Counted from the stretch's first letter, positions 32,240 to 40,486 are shown. The stretch is 54,837 nt of DNA from Methylobacterium thuringiense (GCF_022179645.1 NZ_BPRA01000020.1:1-54837), one strand, 5' to 3'. Notes: generated by a model from the sequence alone, not told the origin. A program made the numbers and translations.

Positions 32240-33150
32240 GGCGCGCCGGCCGGACGGCCGAGACGTCCGCGGAATCCGTTCGCAGCGGCCCGCAGCAACC
32301 GTCCGAGAACGGCGGGCTTGTAACCGGAATCCGACCAGTACAGCACGGTCTGGAGGGGCAGGTAGGCCATCTGCGTCAGCTTCCAGCGTCGCGGCACATG
32401 CGCGAGCCGCCAGCCATAGACCGTGTTGCGGATGTAGGTTTCCATCCGGAAGAGAGGCTGGCGCGCGATCGCGACCGGCAGCCAGCGCGCGCGGATGACC
32501 CCGCTGCCGACGCATTGCGCCATCGGCGTCGCACGGTCGACCCAGCAGGAATGCCCAGCCGCCCAAGCGCGAAAGCACCATTCGAGGTCGATCGCGTCGA
32601 TGAAATAATCTTCGCGAAAGGGGCCGATGCGGGCGAAGGCGGCGAGGTCGAGGAGGGAGCCGGAGGTCGCCATGAATTCTACCGGATCGAGGCCGGGCAA
32701 GGCCGGCACACCCCGGCGCAGTGGATAGCGCGGCGTCTTGCGGCCCTCGACCGGCCGCTGGACCGGGCCGACCATCGCCGGTCCCTGCATCGGGGAGAGC
32801 CGGGCCATGGCAGCCCTGAGGCCGAGGATCAGTTCGGGGGACGGCTCGCCGTCCTGGTCGAGCAGCAGGAGGTAGCGGGCACCAGCGGCGGTCGCCGCCT
32901 CGGCCATCCGGTTCAGCGCCGCCCCGACGCCGACATTGTCGCCGGTGCCGATCACCCGGACGCCGTCGCTGCGGTCGAGCACGGCCCGGGTCTCGAGCGA
33001 TACCCCGCCGTTGTCGTAAGCGAAGACGTGCGGGACAGGCACCGAGAAGGCCGCGACGAGGGCTGCGACGTGCTCGGGCCGGGGATGGAACAGCGTGACC
33101 CCAGCGGCGATGTCCGCGAGCGGGCTGCGTGTCTGCGCCGGCCCGGTCAT
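32236..33150 (-). CDS. GT2 family glycosyltransferase (RfbF/rhamnosyltransferase type)
   Basis: A 304-residue glycosyltransferase. Landmarks are GVTLFHPRPEHVAAL and VFAYDNGG, NVGVGAALNRM, the metal-binding LLLDQDGEPS, and the acceptor motif IDAIDLEWCFRAWAAGHSCW; a conserved YIRNTVYGWRLAHVP segment follows. This pattern matches rhamnosyltransferases of O-antigen synthesis. ATG 33150 overlaps the stop of the M48 protease gene by four bases, and its own stop overlaps the next glycosyltransferase start, showing tight translational coupling. Substrate is inferred only to class level. Confidence 0.88.
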   Translation of the reverse strand: MTGPAQTRSPLADIAAGVTLFHPRPEHVAALVAAFSVPVPHVFAYDNGGVSLETRAVLDRSDGVRVIGTGDNVGVGAALNRMAEAATAAGARYLLLLDQDGEPSPELILGLRAAMARLSPMQGPAMVGPVQRPVEGRKTPRYPLRRGVPALPGLDPVEFMATSGSLLDLAAFARIGPFREDYFIDAIDLEWCFRAWAAGHSCWVDRATPMAQCVGSGVIRARWLPVAIARQPLFRMETYIRNTVYGWRLAHVPRRWKLTQMAYLPLQTVLYWSDSGYKPAVLGRLLRAAANGFRGRLGRPAGAP

Positions 33151-34625
33151 TCGCCGACGAGCTTGTAGCCCTGGCCCGGCTTCACTGCGGCGCCGCGCTC
33201 CAGGCCGTTCAGCACTAGGAAGCGGTCGAGCGCACGGTCCGGCGCGACCATGCGGGCGGCGAGCGCATCCGCCGTGTCGCCAGCTGATGCCGTGACGATG
33301 CGCAGGTGCAGGGGCTTCAACGCGCGTGCCTCGTCGGGGTCGACGCTCGACAGGCTGTCGACCCAGCGCCGGAACGCGGCGTCGGGATCTGCCGAGCCCT
33401 TGGCCGCCATGATCATGCGGTAGGTGTTCTCGCCCACCCGGATCGCGGCGAGGCGGAAGGTCCAGTCCTTGCCCTTCGAGACCGCGAATACGGCGGGCCG
33501 GCCCTCGACGATGCGGTTCTCGATGGTGCCCGGGTCGATGCCGTCGTTCCAGGTGGCCTTGAGCACGTCTTCGAGGCTGCGCCCCGTGCTGCTCTCGACC
33601 TGATCGAACAGAATCCGCCGAGTTCCGTCCCGTGTGGTCCCGAGCACGGCGTTGCGGGTGTTCTCGATGGCGATACCGTCCGGCACTTCGAAGGCGATGC
33701 CGAGGCTCGGATGTAAGAAGCGCGTGCCGCGCACCATGCCATCCCCGGGGTTGTCGCCGTAGGCGATGCCGTCGATCGCCGCGAGGAAACGCGCGCGCTC
33801 GTCGACGCCGAGCCCGGGCGCGCCAATGCGCCGGGCGGCGCGGGTCACCAGGGTGATGCGCTCGACGGTGCCCGGATGGGTCGCGAGCATGTCGGGCTCG
33901 CCGTTCGATCCCGTGCCGGTCTTCAGCGCGAGCGTGCGGTTGAGGGCGGTGAGGAAGCGGGCGGCGCCGAACGGGTCGAAGCCGGCGCCGGCCAGCGTCT
34001 TCACGCCGGCGGCGTCCGCCTCGAGCTCTTGGTCGCGCGAGAATCGGGCCAGCGTGACCTTGGACTGGCTCTCCATCTGCGCGCCGGTGGCCGGATCGTT
34101 CAGGACGTCGGCGACGACGCGGCTGACGAGCTGCGAGCGCAGGGCCATCTCGGTGCGGGCGGTCGCATGGCGCAGGGTGACATGCGCGATCTCGTGGGCG
34201 AGCACGGCCGCCACCTCCGACGAATCCGAGGCGAGCGCCACGAGGCCGCGAGTGACGTAGAGCCGGCCACTCGGCAGGGCGAAGGCATTGACGACGGGCG
34301 AGTCGAGCAGAGTGACCGCGTAGGGCTCCTCCGGCCGCTCGCTGGCGCGCACCAGCCGGTCGGTGATCTCGGTGAGCAGGCGCAGAGTCGCGGGTGCGCG
34401 GTATTCGCCGCCGAAGGAGGCGACGAGCTTGGCGTGGTCGGCCTCGTCGGCGACGCGCCGGCCGGTGGTGCGGGGAGCCTGCGCCGGCACGGAGATCGCG
34501 GCCGGCGTCAAAATGGTGCCGGTCTGGTCGCCGGCGCACCCACCGAGCACGGCAGCAAGCCCCGCCAGCGCCATCAGGCGCCGTGCGAGCCGTGTCCGTG
34601 CCGTATGCCGCAGAGCCCCAGCCAT
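33147..34625 (-). CDS. M48-family metalloprotease lipoprotein, BepA-like
   Basis: A 492-residue envelope protease. A signal peptide ends in the lipobox LGGC (Cys30). The zinc site is His144/Glu145/His148 (HEIAH) with Glu200 (SRDQELEAD) as third ligand, matching M48. Residues about 260-430 form an extra domain and the last 50 (VTASAGDTADALAARM to VKPGQGYKLV) resemble a LysM-like repeat that could bind peptidoglycan. BepA-type proteases quality-control outer-membrane proteins and LptD, which would suit its coupling to glycosyltransferase genes. ATG 34625 is used; GTG 34628 is directly before it. The upstream gene ends 6 bp away. Confidence 0.9.
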   Translation of the reverse strand: MAGALRHTARTRLARRLMALAGLAAVLGGCAGDQTGTILTPAAISVPAQAPRTTGRRVADEADHAKLVASFGGEYRAPATLRLLTEITDRLVRASERPEEPYAVTLLDSPVVNAFALPSGRLYVTRGLVALASDSSEVAAVLAHEIAHVTLRHATARTEMALRSQLVSRVVADVLNDPATGAQMESQSKVTLARFSRDQELEADAAGVKTLAGAGFDPFGAARFLTALNRTLALKTGTGSNGEPDMLATHPGTVERITLVTRAARRIGAPGLGVDERARFLAAIDGIAYGDNPGDGMVRGTRFLHPSLGIAFEVPDGIAIENTRNAVLGTTRDGTRRILFDQVESSTGRSLEDVLKATWNDGIDPGTIENRIVEGRPAVFAVSKGKDWTFRLAAIRVGENTYRMIMAAKGSADPDAAFRRWVDSLSSVDPDEARALKPLHLRIVTASAGDTADALAARMVAPDRALDRFLVLNGLERGAAVKPGQGYKLVGE

Positions 34626-34631
34626 CACAAT

Positions 34632-35438
34632 TCAGCGCGTCAGCGCCCGCTCTCCTTCCGGCACCTCGATCATGTCCGCGCTGACGATGTCCAGGGTCGG
34701 ACCTCTCCGGACCTCGACCCTGCCGCGAACCCGCGCGAGGCGCCCCCTCAGCGTGGCGGCAGTCAAACCACGCTCCTGCATGATCCGCCAAGTGCGTTTC
34801 ATCACGATTACGGTCAAGCCTGCCGCGGAGTTTCGGACGAAGTCCAGATAGGTGCGATCGGCCCGTTCGCCGACGCCGACGATGCGTCCTTCCGCGACGA
34901 CGAACCGGCCGGCCAGCGCTCCGAGCGCCGGTCCGTCCCGGGCGTCGAGCACGGCTGCGCCCCAGACCCCACGCCGGGCGGAGCGGGGTTCGGCCTCCAG
35001 CGCGATCAGGTCGCCGCGGCACAGGATGTCGCTCTCGCCGGCATCCGCATGCGCCAGACCAGCCGCGACGAGGCCGGCGGCGAGATCAACGGGCTCGTCG
35101 GCGTCGGAGGCCGGCTCGGCCACGGCCTCGATCCGGGCGCGGCCCCAGCGATCGTCCCCGCCCCTGGCGCTCACGGCCAGGGGCCGGCCGCGAAAGCCCA
35201 TCAGGTAGGACGCGGCCTGCGTCGCCTCTGGCTCGGTCTCCGGCCAGTGCAAATCGGCTAGGATGGCGCGGGCGCCGGAGGCCATGACGAGCTCCCCGCG
35301 CGGGCCGAGGCTGTCGATGCTTTCGTCGCGCAAAGCCGAGGCCCGGCACGATTCGGGTTCGGCGCGCGGCACGGCCGCTGCCGGATTCGCGAAGACCGCG
35401 AAGGCGCAAACCAAACAAGGAGCGAGGCGGACGGACAT
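34632..35438 (-). CDS. Exported thermonuclease-like (SNase-fold) protein with C-terminal OB-like domain
   Basis: A 268-residue secreted protein with a signal peptide (residues 1-23, PAAA cleavage). Residues about 45-155 follow the staphylococcal-nuclease OB fold: the DRWGRARIEAV strand, LVAAGLAHAD and EAEPRSARRGVWG. The exact catalytic Arg/Glu pair could not be confirmed, so activity is uncertain. Residues about 165-260 look like a second OB-fold domain (GRFVVAEGRIVGV, LRGRLARVRGRVEVRRG) as in alphaproteobacterial relatives. It is the first gene of the minus-strand operon with the M48 protease and two glycosyltransferases. ATG 35438 is preferred over GTG 35447. Confidence 0.8.
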   Translation of the reverse strand: MSVRLAPCLVCAFAVFANPAAAVPRAEPESCRASALRDESIDSLGPRGELVMASGARAILADLHWPETEPEATQAASYLMGFRGRPLAVSARGGDDRWGRARIEAVAEPASDADEPVDLAAGLVAAGLAHADAGESDILCRGDLIALEAEPRSARRGVWGAAVLDARDGPALGALAGRFVVAEGRIVGVGERADRTYLDFVRNSAAGLTVIVMKRTWRIMQERGLTAATLRGRLARVRGRVEVRRGPTLDIVSADMIEVPEGERALTR

Positions 35439-35658
35439 ACGGAACACGGGAAATCGGACCGCGATGGGCGGGGCGACGGGGCCCCGTCGCTTCTAACTCC
35501 ACATGATCCGTCGCCGAAATCTGCGGCGGATCTTCGGTCGGGCGTGCCGGCGAGGCCGCAACGATCGCTTTTGCGGACGGTGCGGCCATGAGGCCACAGC
35601 GCTCCTCGCGGAGTCCCTGTTGGCGGCAATCCGCCGCGATGCTATGGCAGCTTCGGTT

Positions 35659-35978
35659 GTCTCCGTAGCTCAGCTGGACAGAGCACAGGTTTCCTAGAAA
35701 AATTGGGCGTCGCGAGGGGAAACCGCGCGGCGGATCCGCTCAAAGTCGGGGAAAGCTCACAGCGCTCGTCAGGGCGCCTGCCGATCCCGAGCCAAGCCCG
35801 CCTCACCGCGGGAAGGTGTAGAGACTAGACGGGCGGCACCTAAAGGCTTCACTCCGAGGCTCATGGTGAAGGGATAGTCCAGGCCACGAACATCTTAAGG
35901 ACACCCTTAAGGATGGCGGCGAAAGCCGAAGTGGTATGAAACCTGGGGTCGCAGGTTCGAGCCCTGCCGGGGACGCCA
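35659..35978 (+). tRNA. tRNA-Arg(CCT), interrupted by a group I intron, CCA encoded
   Basis: The exons 35659-35695 (37 nt) and 35939-35978 (40 nt) join into a 77-nt tRNA. Acceptor GTCTCCG pairs with CGGGGAC (one G-T pair), D stem GCTC/GAGC, anticodon stem CAGGT/ACCTG with loop TTCCTAA (anticodon CCT, decoding AGG), T stem GCAGG/CCTGC with loop TTCGAGC, then discriminator G and encoded CCA. The break falls after the third anticodon base. Split tRNA-Arg(CCU) genes are known in Agrobacterium and other alphaproteobacteria. No other tRNA gene lies in the window. Confidence 0.96.
35696..35938 (+). ncRNA. Group I self-splicing intron (IC3-like) in the anticodon loop
   Basis: A 243-nt intron without an open reading frame. 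The 5' exon end GTTTCCT pairs with the internal guide GGGAAAC (35717-35723), leaving the required U-G pair at the 5' splice site; the intron ends in G35938. The core carries GGTGTAGAGACTAGACGG (35815-35832) and ATGGTGAAGG plus ATAGTCC (35863-35880), and GAGCCAAGC upstream; these match the Azoarcus tRNA-Ile intron core as I remember it, so subgroup IC3 is likely. Self-splicing is inferred from these features. Confidence 0.95.
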
Positions 35979-36097
35979 ACGTTTTTCGAATGCATAATTT
36001 GCTTATTAATTATCTTTTGTTGTGATTTTAGACCTTGCGCAACGCCGGATTTCGCCGGAATGATCCGGCAAAACGGCAATGCTGCGCAGGACGCGAC

Positions 36098-36508
36098 ATG
36101 GCGGGTCAGAAGACCGACGAGCGGGACATCCACCTGGGCCTTCGTATGGCGGAAGAGCGCAAGCGCTCGCATCTGACACAGCGCAAGGTGGCACAGAGCT
36201 TCGGCATGTCCGCGGCCCAGCTTCAGAAATACGAGAAGGGCGTGAACCGCATCAGTGCGGTCCACCTCGAAATCCTGAGCCGGATGACGGGCGTGCCGAT
36301 CGGCGATTTCTTCGAGGGCATCCCCCATCTCGACGACGTGCCCGACCGCGGCTTCTCGGATGCCGAGCAGCATGCCTTCGTGCCGGAGGGCCTCTGGGCC
36401 GGCCTCGCCCTGGTCATGGCCAAGCACGTCGTCAACACCTTCGACGAGCCGAACCGGCGGGACTTCGCCAGCGCGGTCGATACGCTGCAGCGCGAGTTGA
36501 GCCGCTAG
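36098..36508 (+). CDS. XRE-family (Cro/CI-type) transcriptional regulator
   Basis: A 136-residue DNA-binding protein. Residues about 14-68 form a helix-turn-helix (LTQRKVAQSFGMSAAQLQKYEKGVNRIS) of the SinR/Cro-CI class; the C-terminal half is a short helical extension (EGLWAGLALVMAKHVVNTF) of unknown role. ATG 36098 has an AGGA site 8 bases upstream and gives the family length, whereas the open frame from 36035 does not. In many Hyphomicrobiales a gene of this type precedes metK, as here, so it is an ancestral neighbour and not obviously a phage repressor despite the adjacent tRNA. Confidence 0.88.
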   Translation: MAGQKTDERDIHLGLRMAEERKRSHLTQRKVAQSFGMSAAQLQKYEKGVNRISAVHLEILSRMTGVPIGDFFEGIPHLDDVPDRGFSDAEQHAFVPEGLWAGLALVMAKHVVNTFDEPNRRDFASAVDTLQRELSR

Positions 36509-36662
36509 GATCCGACGCCGCGAAGTCTCTTTGGGATCGTTCGATATAACGGACGATTTCGTTGCATCGGGTTGACCGGTCGGAATACGGGTGCAAGAAC
36601 CGCGGCTTTCCGGGTCAAGCGCCGCGATAGGTCTGGCGCGCCCGTAGCCGGGGGTGCGTCGC

Positions 36663-37841
36663 ATGCCGCGTTCAGATTACCTGTTCACGAGTGAATCCGT
36701 CTCCGAGGGCCACCCCGACAAGGTGAGCGACCGGATCTCCGACACCGTCGTCGACGCCTATCTCGCCGCGATGCCGGAGGCCCGCCTCGGCGTCGAGACG
36801 CTGACCACGACCAACCGCGTCGTGATCGCCGGCGAGGTCCGCGGCCCCGATTCCGTGACCTTCAAGGACCTGGAGGAGCTCTCCCGCGAGGCCGTGCGCG
36901 ACATCGGCTACGAGCAGGCCGGCTTCCACTGGAAGAACAACGACGTCCAGATCTACCTGCACGCCCAGTCCGCCGACATCGCGCAGGGCGTGGACGCCGC
37001 CGGCAACAAGGACGAGGGCGCGGGCGACCAGGGCATCATGTTCGGCTACGCCGCCGACGAGACCCCGGACCTGATGCCGGCGCCGATCTACTACGCCCAC
37101 AAGATCCTCAAGGACCTCGCCGACGCCCGCAAGGCCAAGCAGGGCGATGCGGCCAAGCTCGGCCCCGACGCCAAGAGCCAGGTCACCGTACGCTACGTCA
37201 ACGGCCGCCCGGTCGAGGCGACCCAGATCGTGCTCTCCACCCAGCATCTCGACGAGTCCCTCGACTCGGCCGACGTGCGCGCCATCGTCGAGCCCTATAT
37301 CCGCGCGGCACTGCCGAAGGATTGGATCACCGAAGGCACGGTCTGGCACATCAACCCGACCGGCAAGTTCGTGATTGGCGGCCCCGACGGCGATGCCGGC
37401 CTCACCGGCCGCAAGATCATCGTCGACACCTATGGCGGCGCGGCGCCCCATGGCGGCGGCGCCTTCTCCGGCAAGGACCCGACCAAGGTCGACCGCTCGG
37501 CCGCCTACGCCGCCCGCTACCTCGCCAAGAACGTCGTCGCCGCCGGCCTCGCCTCGCGCGCCACGATCCAGCTCGCCTACGCCATCGGCGTGTCGAAGCC
37601 CCTCTCGATCTATGTCGACCTGCACGGCACCGGCAATGTCGACGAGGCCCGCCTCGAAGGCGTGCTGATGGACGCCCTCGACCTCTCGCCCCGCGGCATT
37701 CGCACGGCGCTGCAGCTCAACAAGCCGATCTACGCCCGCACCTCGGCCTACGGCCATTTCGGCCGCAAGCCCGACGCCGACGGCGGCTTCTCCTGGGAGA
37801 AGACCGACCTCGCCGACAAGCTCAAGTCCGCCCTGAGCTGA
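36663..37841 (+). CDS. metK: S-adenosylmethionine synthetase
   Basis: A 392-residue cytoplasmic enzyme forming SAM from methionine and ATP. Signature motifs are [16 protein letters not shown] near the start (methionine and ATP binding), [12 protein letters not shown] with the flexible loop, [14 protein letters not shown], the [16 protein letters not shown] phosphate loop and [16 protein letters not shown]. Length is normal. ATG 36663 has GGGGGTG upstream; GTG 36654 is less likely. The 153-bp leader holds a possible CGCGGC/GCCGCG hairpin, but no SAM riboswitch class was recognised and the ATAAAG-N4-CTTTAT operator is absent. Confidence 0.98.
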   Translation: MPRSDYLFTSESVSEGHPDKVSDRISDTVVDAYLAAMPEARLGVETLTTTNRVVIAGEVRGPDSVTFKDLEELSREAVRDIGYEQAGFHWKNNDVQIYLHAQSADIAQGVDAAGNKDEGAGDQGIMFGYAADETPDLMPAPIYYAHKILKDLADARKAKQGDAAKLGPDAKSQVTVRYVNGRPVEATQIVLSTQHLDESLDSADVRAIVEPYIRAALPKDWITEGTVWHINPTGKFVIGGPDGDAGLTGRKIIVDTYGGAAPHGGGAFSGKDPTKVDRSAAYAARYLAKNVVAAGLASRATIQLAYAIGVSKPLSIYVDLHGTGNVDEARLEGVLMDALDLSPRGIRTALQLNKPIYARTSAYGHFGRKPDADGGFSWEKTDLADKLKSALS

Positions 37842-37844
37842 GCC

Positions 37845-37984
37845 AAAAAACCCTCCCCCCTCTGCGGGGGAGGGTGCCTCGCGGATGCGAGGCGGGAGAG
37901 GGGAAAGCCCTTTCCGGATAAGGCGCTCCCCTCTCCCGACCCGCTTCGCGGGCCACCCTCTCCCGCAGGGGGGAGAGGGTTTTT
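37845..37984. repeat. Composite palindromic repeat between metK and trmB
   Basis: The 140-bp tract opens with an A-run then CCCTCCCCC and closes with GGGGGAGAGGG and a T-run, so its ends are mirror images. Inside are further hairpins: CCTCCCCC/GGGGGAGG, GCCTCGC/GCGAGGC, CGGGAGAGGGG/CCCCTCTCCCG, and CCCGC/GCGGG. The last arm plus T-run can also terminate metK. It resembles RPE/REP mosaic elements of alphaproteobacteria. trmB begins about 20 bp after it. Confidence 0.8.
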
Positions 37985-38002
37985 CGCGTTCAGCACGAGG
38001 CC

Positions 38003-38701
38003 ACGTCCATTCAACCCGAATCCCCAGAGCGCGCCTTCTTCGGCCGCCGCAAGGGCAAGCGCCTGCGCCCCGGCCAGGAGGACCGCCTCGCCGCGCTGCT
38101 GCCGTCGCTCCGCATCGTGCTGCCCGAGAACGACGGCCGCCTCGATCCGCCGGCCCTCTTCCCGAACCCCGTGGACGAGGTCTGGCTCGAGATCGGCTTC
38201 GGCGGGGGCGAGCACCTCGCCGACAACGCCGAAAAACATCCCGGCACGGGCCTCATCGGCTGCGAGCCCTTCGTGAACGGCGTCGTCAAGCTCTTGGGCG
38301 AGATCGACGAACGCGGCCTCACCAACGTGCGCATCCGCGACGAGGACGCGACGCAGCTGCTTGCCGCCCTGCCCGATGCCAGCCTGGCCCGGGTCTACCT
38401 GCTCTATCCCGATCCCTGGCCGAAGCGCCGCCAGCGCAAGCGCCGCTTCGTCTCCGACGCCTCGCTCGCCGAGATCGCCCGCGTGCTCAGGCCCGGCGGC
38501 CTGTTTCGCTTCGCCACCGACATCGACGACTACGCGGGCTGGACCCTGGTGCGCGCCGCGCGCTGCGCGTCCTTACGCTGGACGGCCGCGCGCGCAGCGG
38601 ACTGGCTCACCCCGTTCCCCGGCTGGCCCGGCACCCGCTACGAGGCCAAGGCCAAGGGGGCCGGCCGCCGGCCGAGCTACCTCACGTTCGAGCGGATCTG
38701 A
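38003..38701 (+). CDS. trmB: tRNA (guanine-N7-)-methyltransferase TrmB, apparent non-canonical start
   Basis: This enzyme methylates G46 of tRNAs with SAM. Motifs are complete: AFFGRRKGKRLR near the N-terminus, SAM motif EIGFGGGEHLADN, YPDPWPKRRQRKRRF and FATDIDDYAGW. The only ATG/GTG/TTG in frame upstream of the SAM motif is GTG 38117, which would cut off the conserved GRRKGK region. ACG 38003, with GAGG 4 bases upstream, or ATT 38009 would give a 232- or 230-residue protein of normal family length. The MSIQPESPERAFFGRR-like N-terminus suggests an ATG-to-ACG change. If GTG 38117 is used the protein has 194 residues. It normally follows metK, as here. Confidence 0.88.
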   Translation, partial: TSIQPESPERAFFGRRKGKRLRPGQEDRLAALLPSLRIVLPENDGRLDPPALFPNPVDEVWLEIGFGGGEHLADNAEKHPGTGLIGCEPFVNGVVKLLGEIDERGLTNVRIRDEDATQLLAALPDASLARVYLLYPDPWPKRRQRKRRFVSDASLAEIARVLRPGGLFRFATDIDDYAGWTLVRAARCASLRWTAARAADWLTPFPGWPGTRYEAKAKGAGRRPSYLTFERI

Positions 38702-38848
38702 GCGCGGCCCGCTTGCCGGCCGCTCGCGGCACGGGACGAAGCGCGTCTGCGACATAAACGGACGCTTTCGGACAAAGCCCTCTCCGGCGGGAACATGGGT
38801 CGGCACCGGGGGCTACCCCTCTGCGCACCTCGCGCGAGGACCAGCCCC

Positions 38849-39763
38849 ATGTTCATGCGAATCGACAAGCTCCAGGCCGAGCTTCCCTTGCCGAAGCGGC
38901 CCGATCCGAACGCGGCGGCGGCCTTGCAGGAGCTGCTCGGCGGCAAGTACGGCGAGATGTCGACGCTCGGAAACTACATGTTCCAGAGCTTCAACTTCCG
39001 CAACAAGACCAAGCTGCGGCCGTTCTACAGCCTCGTCTCGAGCATCTTCGCCGAAGAGCTCGGCCACGTCGAACTCGTTTCGACCGGCGTGGCGATGCTG
39101 AACAACGGCCCCGGCGACGACACCGAGAACGTCGACATCTCCAAGGCGCCCTTCGAGGACATGAAGGACATCCGGCTCGCCGGCAGCTTCCTGTCGAACG
39201 GCGGCGGCGCCATGCCGATGAACTCCAACGCCGCGTCCTGGAACATGGACATGGTCACGACGACCGGTAACCTGATCATCGATCTGCTGCACAACTTCCA
39301 TCTCGAATGCGGCGCCCGCCTGCACAAGCTGCGCGTCTACGAGACCCTGACGGACCCGACCGGCCGCGAGGTCTGCGGCTACCTCTTGGTGCGTGGCTCG
39401 GTCCACGCCCACGCCTACGCGCTCGCGCTGAAGAAGCTCACCGGCGTCGAGATCGAAAAGATGCTGCCGACCCCCAACATCGTCCTCGACAAGATTCCCG
39501 AGTGTCAGAAATACCTGCAGGAGGGCAGCCACCGCCGCCTCTACAGCTTCAGCCCGGATGATTACGCCGAGGCTGCCGGGGTCTGGTCCAACGACGAAGT
39601 CGCGCTGCCGGGCGATCCGCCGGGCCAGCTCGAGATCGTCGACGGCCACCCCGAGGGCGGCAAGATCCCCGAACTCGACGGCAATTACGGCGCCTTCGCC
39701 CCCGATTACGCCCCGCAGGAAATCTTCGAGATCGCGAGCAAGCTCTACAAGAAGAGCCGCTGA
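38849..39763 (+). CDS. Manganese catalase
   Basis: A 304-residue non-haem catalase that disproportionates hydrogen peroxide at a dimanganese centre. The four-helix-bundle metal ligands are visible: the Glu of KYGEMSTL, EELGHVE (Glu and His), the Glu of HLECGARLHKLRVYE, and the His of RGSVHAHAYALAL. ATG 38849 has a GAGGA site 9 bases upstream; ATG 38855 is the alternative. The C-terminal 50 residues (DDYAEAAGVWS onward) are the usual loosely structured tail. It is a single-gene unit closed by a strong terminator, and complements sodB in peroxide and superoxide defence. Confidence 0.95.
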   Translation: MFMRIDKLQAELPLPKRPDPNAAAALQELLGGKYGEMSTLGNYMFQSFNFRNKTKLRPFYSLVSSIFAEELGHVELVSTGVAMLNNGPGDDTENVDISKAPFEDMKDIRLAGSFLSNGGGAMPMNSNAASWNMDMVTTTGNLIIDLLHNFHLECGARLHKLRVYETLTDPTGREVCGYLLVRGSVHAHAYALALKKLTGVEIEKMLPTPNIVLDKIPECQKYLQEGSHRRLYSFSPDDYAEAAGVWSNDEVALPGDPPGQLEIVDGHPEGGKIPELDGNYGAFAPDYAPQEIFEIASKLYKKSR

Positions 39764-39807
39764 GGACACGCCCCAAATCCGGGTCCCAGTTCGCGGACAT
39801 AGGAGGA

Positions 39808-39839
39808 GCGCCTCGCACAAATCGTGCGGGGCGCTTTTT
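39808..39839 (+). terminator. Rho-independent terminator of Mn catalase
   Basis: GCGCCTCGCAC (39808-39818) pairs with GTGCGGGGCGC (39824-39834), one T-G pair, followed by TTTTT. It lies 45 bp after the catalase stop. Confidence 0.9.
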
Positions 39840-39910
39840 CGTGAGCCGATCCTGGCGCCCGCGACGATGCCGACGCCATGCCATGTCGATCGAAGCAGGC
39901 TCCGCGCATC

Positions 39911-40163
39911 CCTTCTCCCCGCTCGCGGGGAGAAGGCTTCGGCGACCTCGTCGTCGCCGAAGCGAGGCGGCAGCCGAAGGTGAGGGGGCTTCGACGGAAG
40001 AGTCTCGTCCGGCACCGCCCCCTCACCGCCGCTTCGGCTTCGCCTCCGCTTCCTTCATGGACGACAGGGTCCATGAAGGCCTCTCCCCACCCGAAGTCGG
40101 GCCTGCCCGACTTCGGCGTATGAAGCAGATCTCGGGCAGGCCCGAGATCTGTGCGGGGAGAGG
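39911..40163. repeat. 253-bp composite of seven nested or serial palindromes
   Basis: Successive perfect or near-perfect stems: 39911-39920/39927-39936, 39937-39946/39953-39962, 39979-39989/40017-40027, 40052-40061/40070-40079, 40091-40102/40105-40116, 40126-40137/40140-40151, and CCTCTCCCC/GGGGAGAGG (40080-40088/40155-40163) enclosing the previous two. No protein is credible here. It resembles a larger version of the element at 37845 and may be a miniature mobile or structured-RNA element. Confidence 0.8.
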
Positions 40164-40225
40164 AGACTGCGCACGACCAAATCGATCAGCCGGAGACGGT
40201 ACCGACCGTCACTGCGAGGCAAAGC

Positions 40226-40281
40226 CGAAGCCATCCACGGCCAACGCCCCGACGTCGGCATGTTGGCCATGGATGGCTTCG
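40226..40281. repeat. REP-like palindrome with 20-bp arms
   Basis: The arm at 40226-40245 (beginning CGAAGCCATCCACGG) matches the reverse complement of 40262-40281 at 19 of 20 positions. The 16-base loop holds a smaller palindrome, CCGACGTCGG. It belongs to the dispersed intergenic REP type. Confidence 0.75.
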
Positions 40282-40486
40282 CCGCGCGCGCAAAGACGGC
40301 CGAGGCACGGAAGACCGCATCCCCGGACCCGCGATCGTTCGACCGAACGGAATTCGGGACGATCGTCCCGCCTGTCCCAGGCCGTCCCACGGCCGCCCTT
40401 CGAGTCTCGCGCCGACCCATGCGCGACCGACCCCGAGCCGAAGCGAAAATCTTGACATCCGGCACGTTCTATGACACGATTCCTAT
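40282..40486. other. Intergenic tail before the HTH gene
   Basis: About 200 bp after the repeats with no convincing gene. A TTGACA at 40452-40457 could be a -35 element, but no good -10 box lies at 16-18 bp. Confidence 0.4.

Noticed and set aside
36035-36097. Possible prophage repressor and integration at the tRNA-Arg gene
   Set aside because: The XRE gene is a usual neighbour of metK in Hyphomicrobiales; there is no integrase, no duplicated tRNA 3' end and no phage gene nearby.
36509-36662. SAM riboswitch upstream of metK
   Set aside because: A GC-rich hairpin can be drawn, but none of the SAM riboswitch consensus blocks that I know is present.
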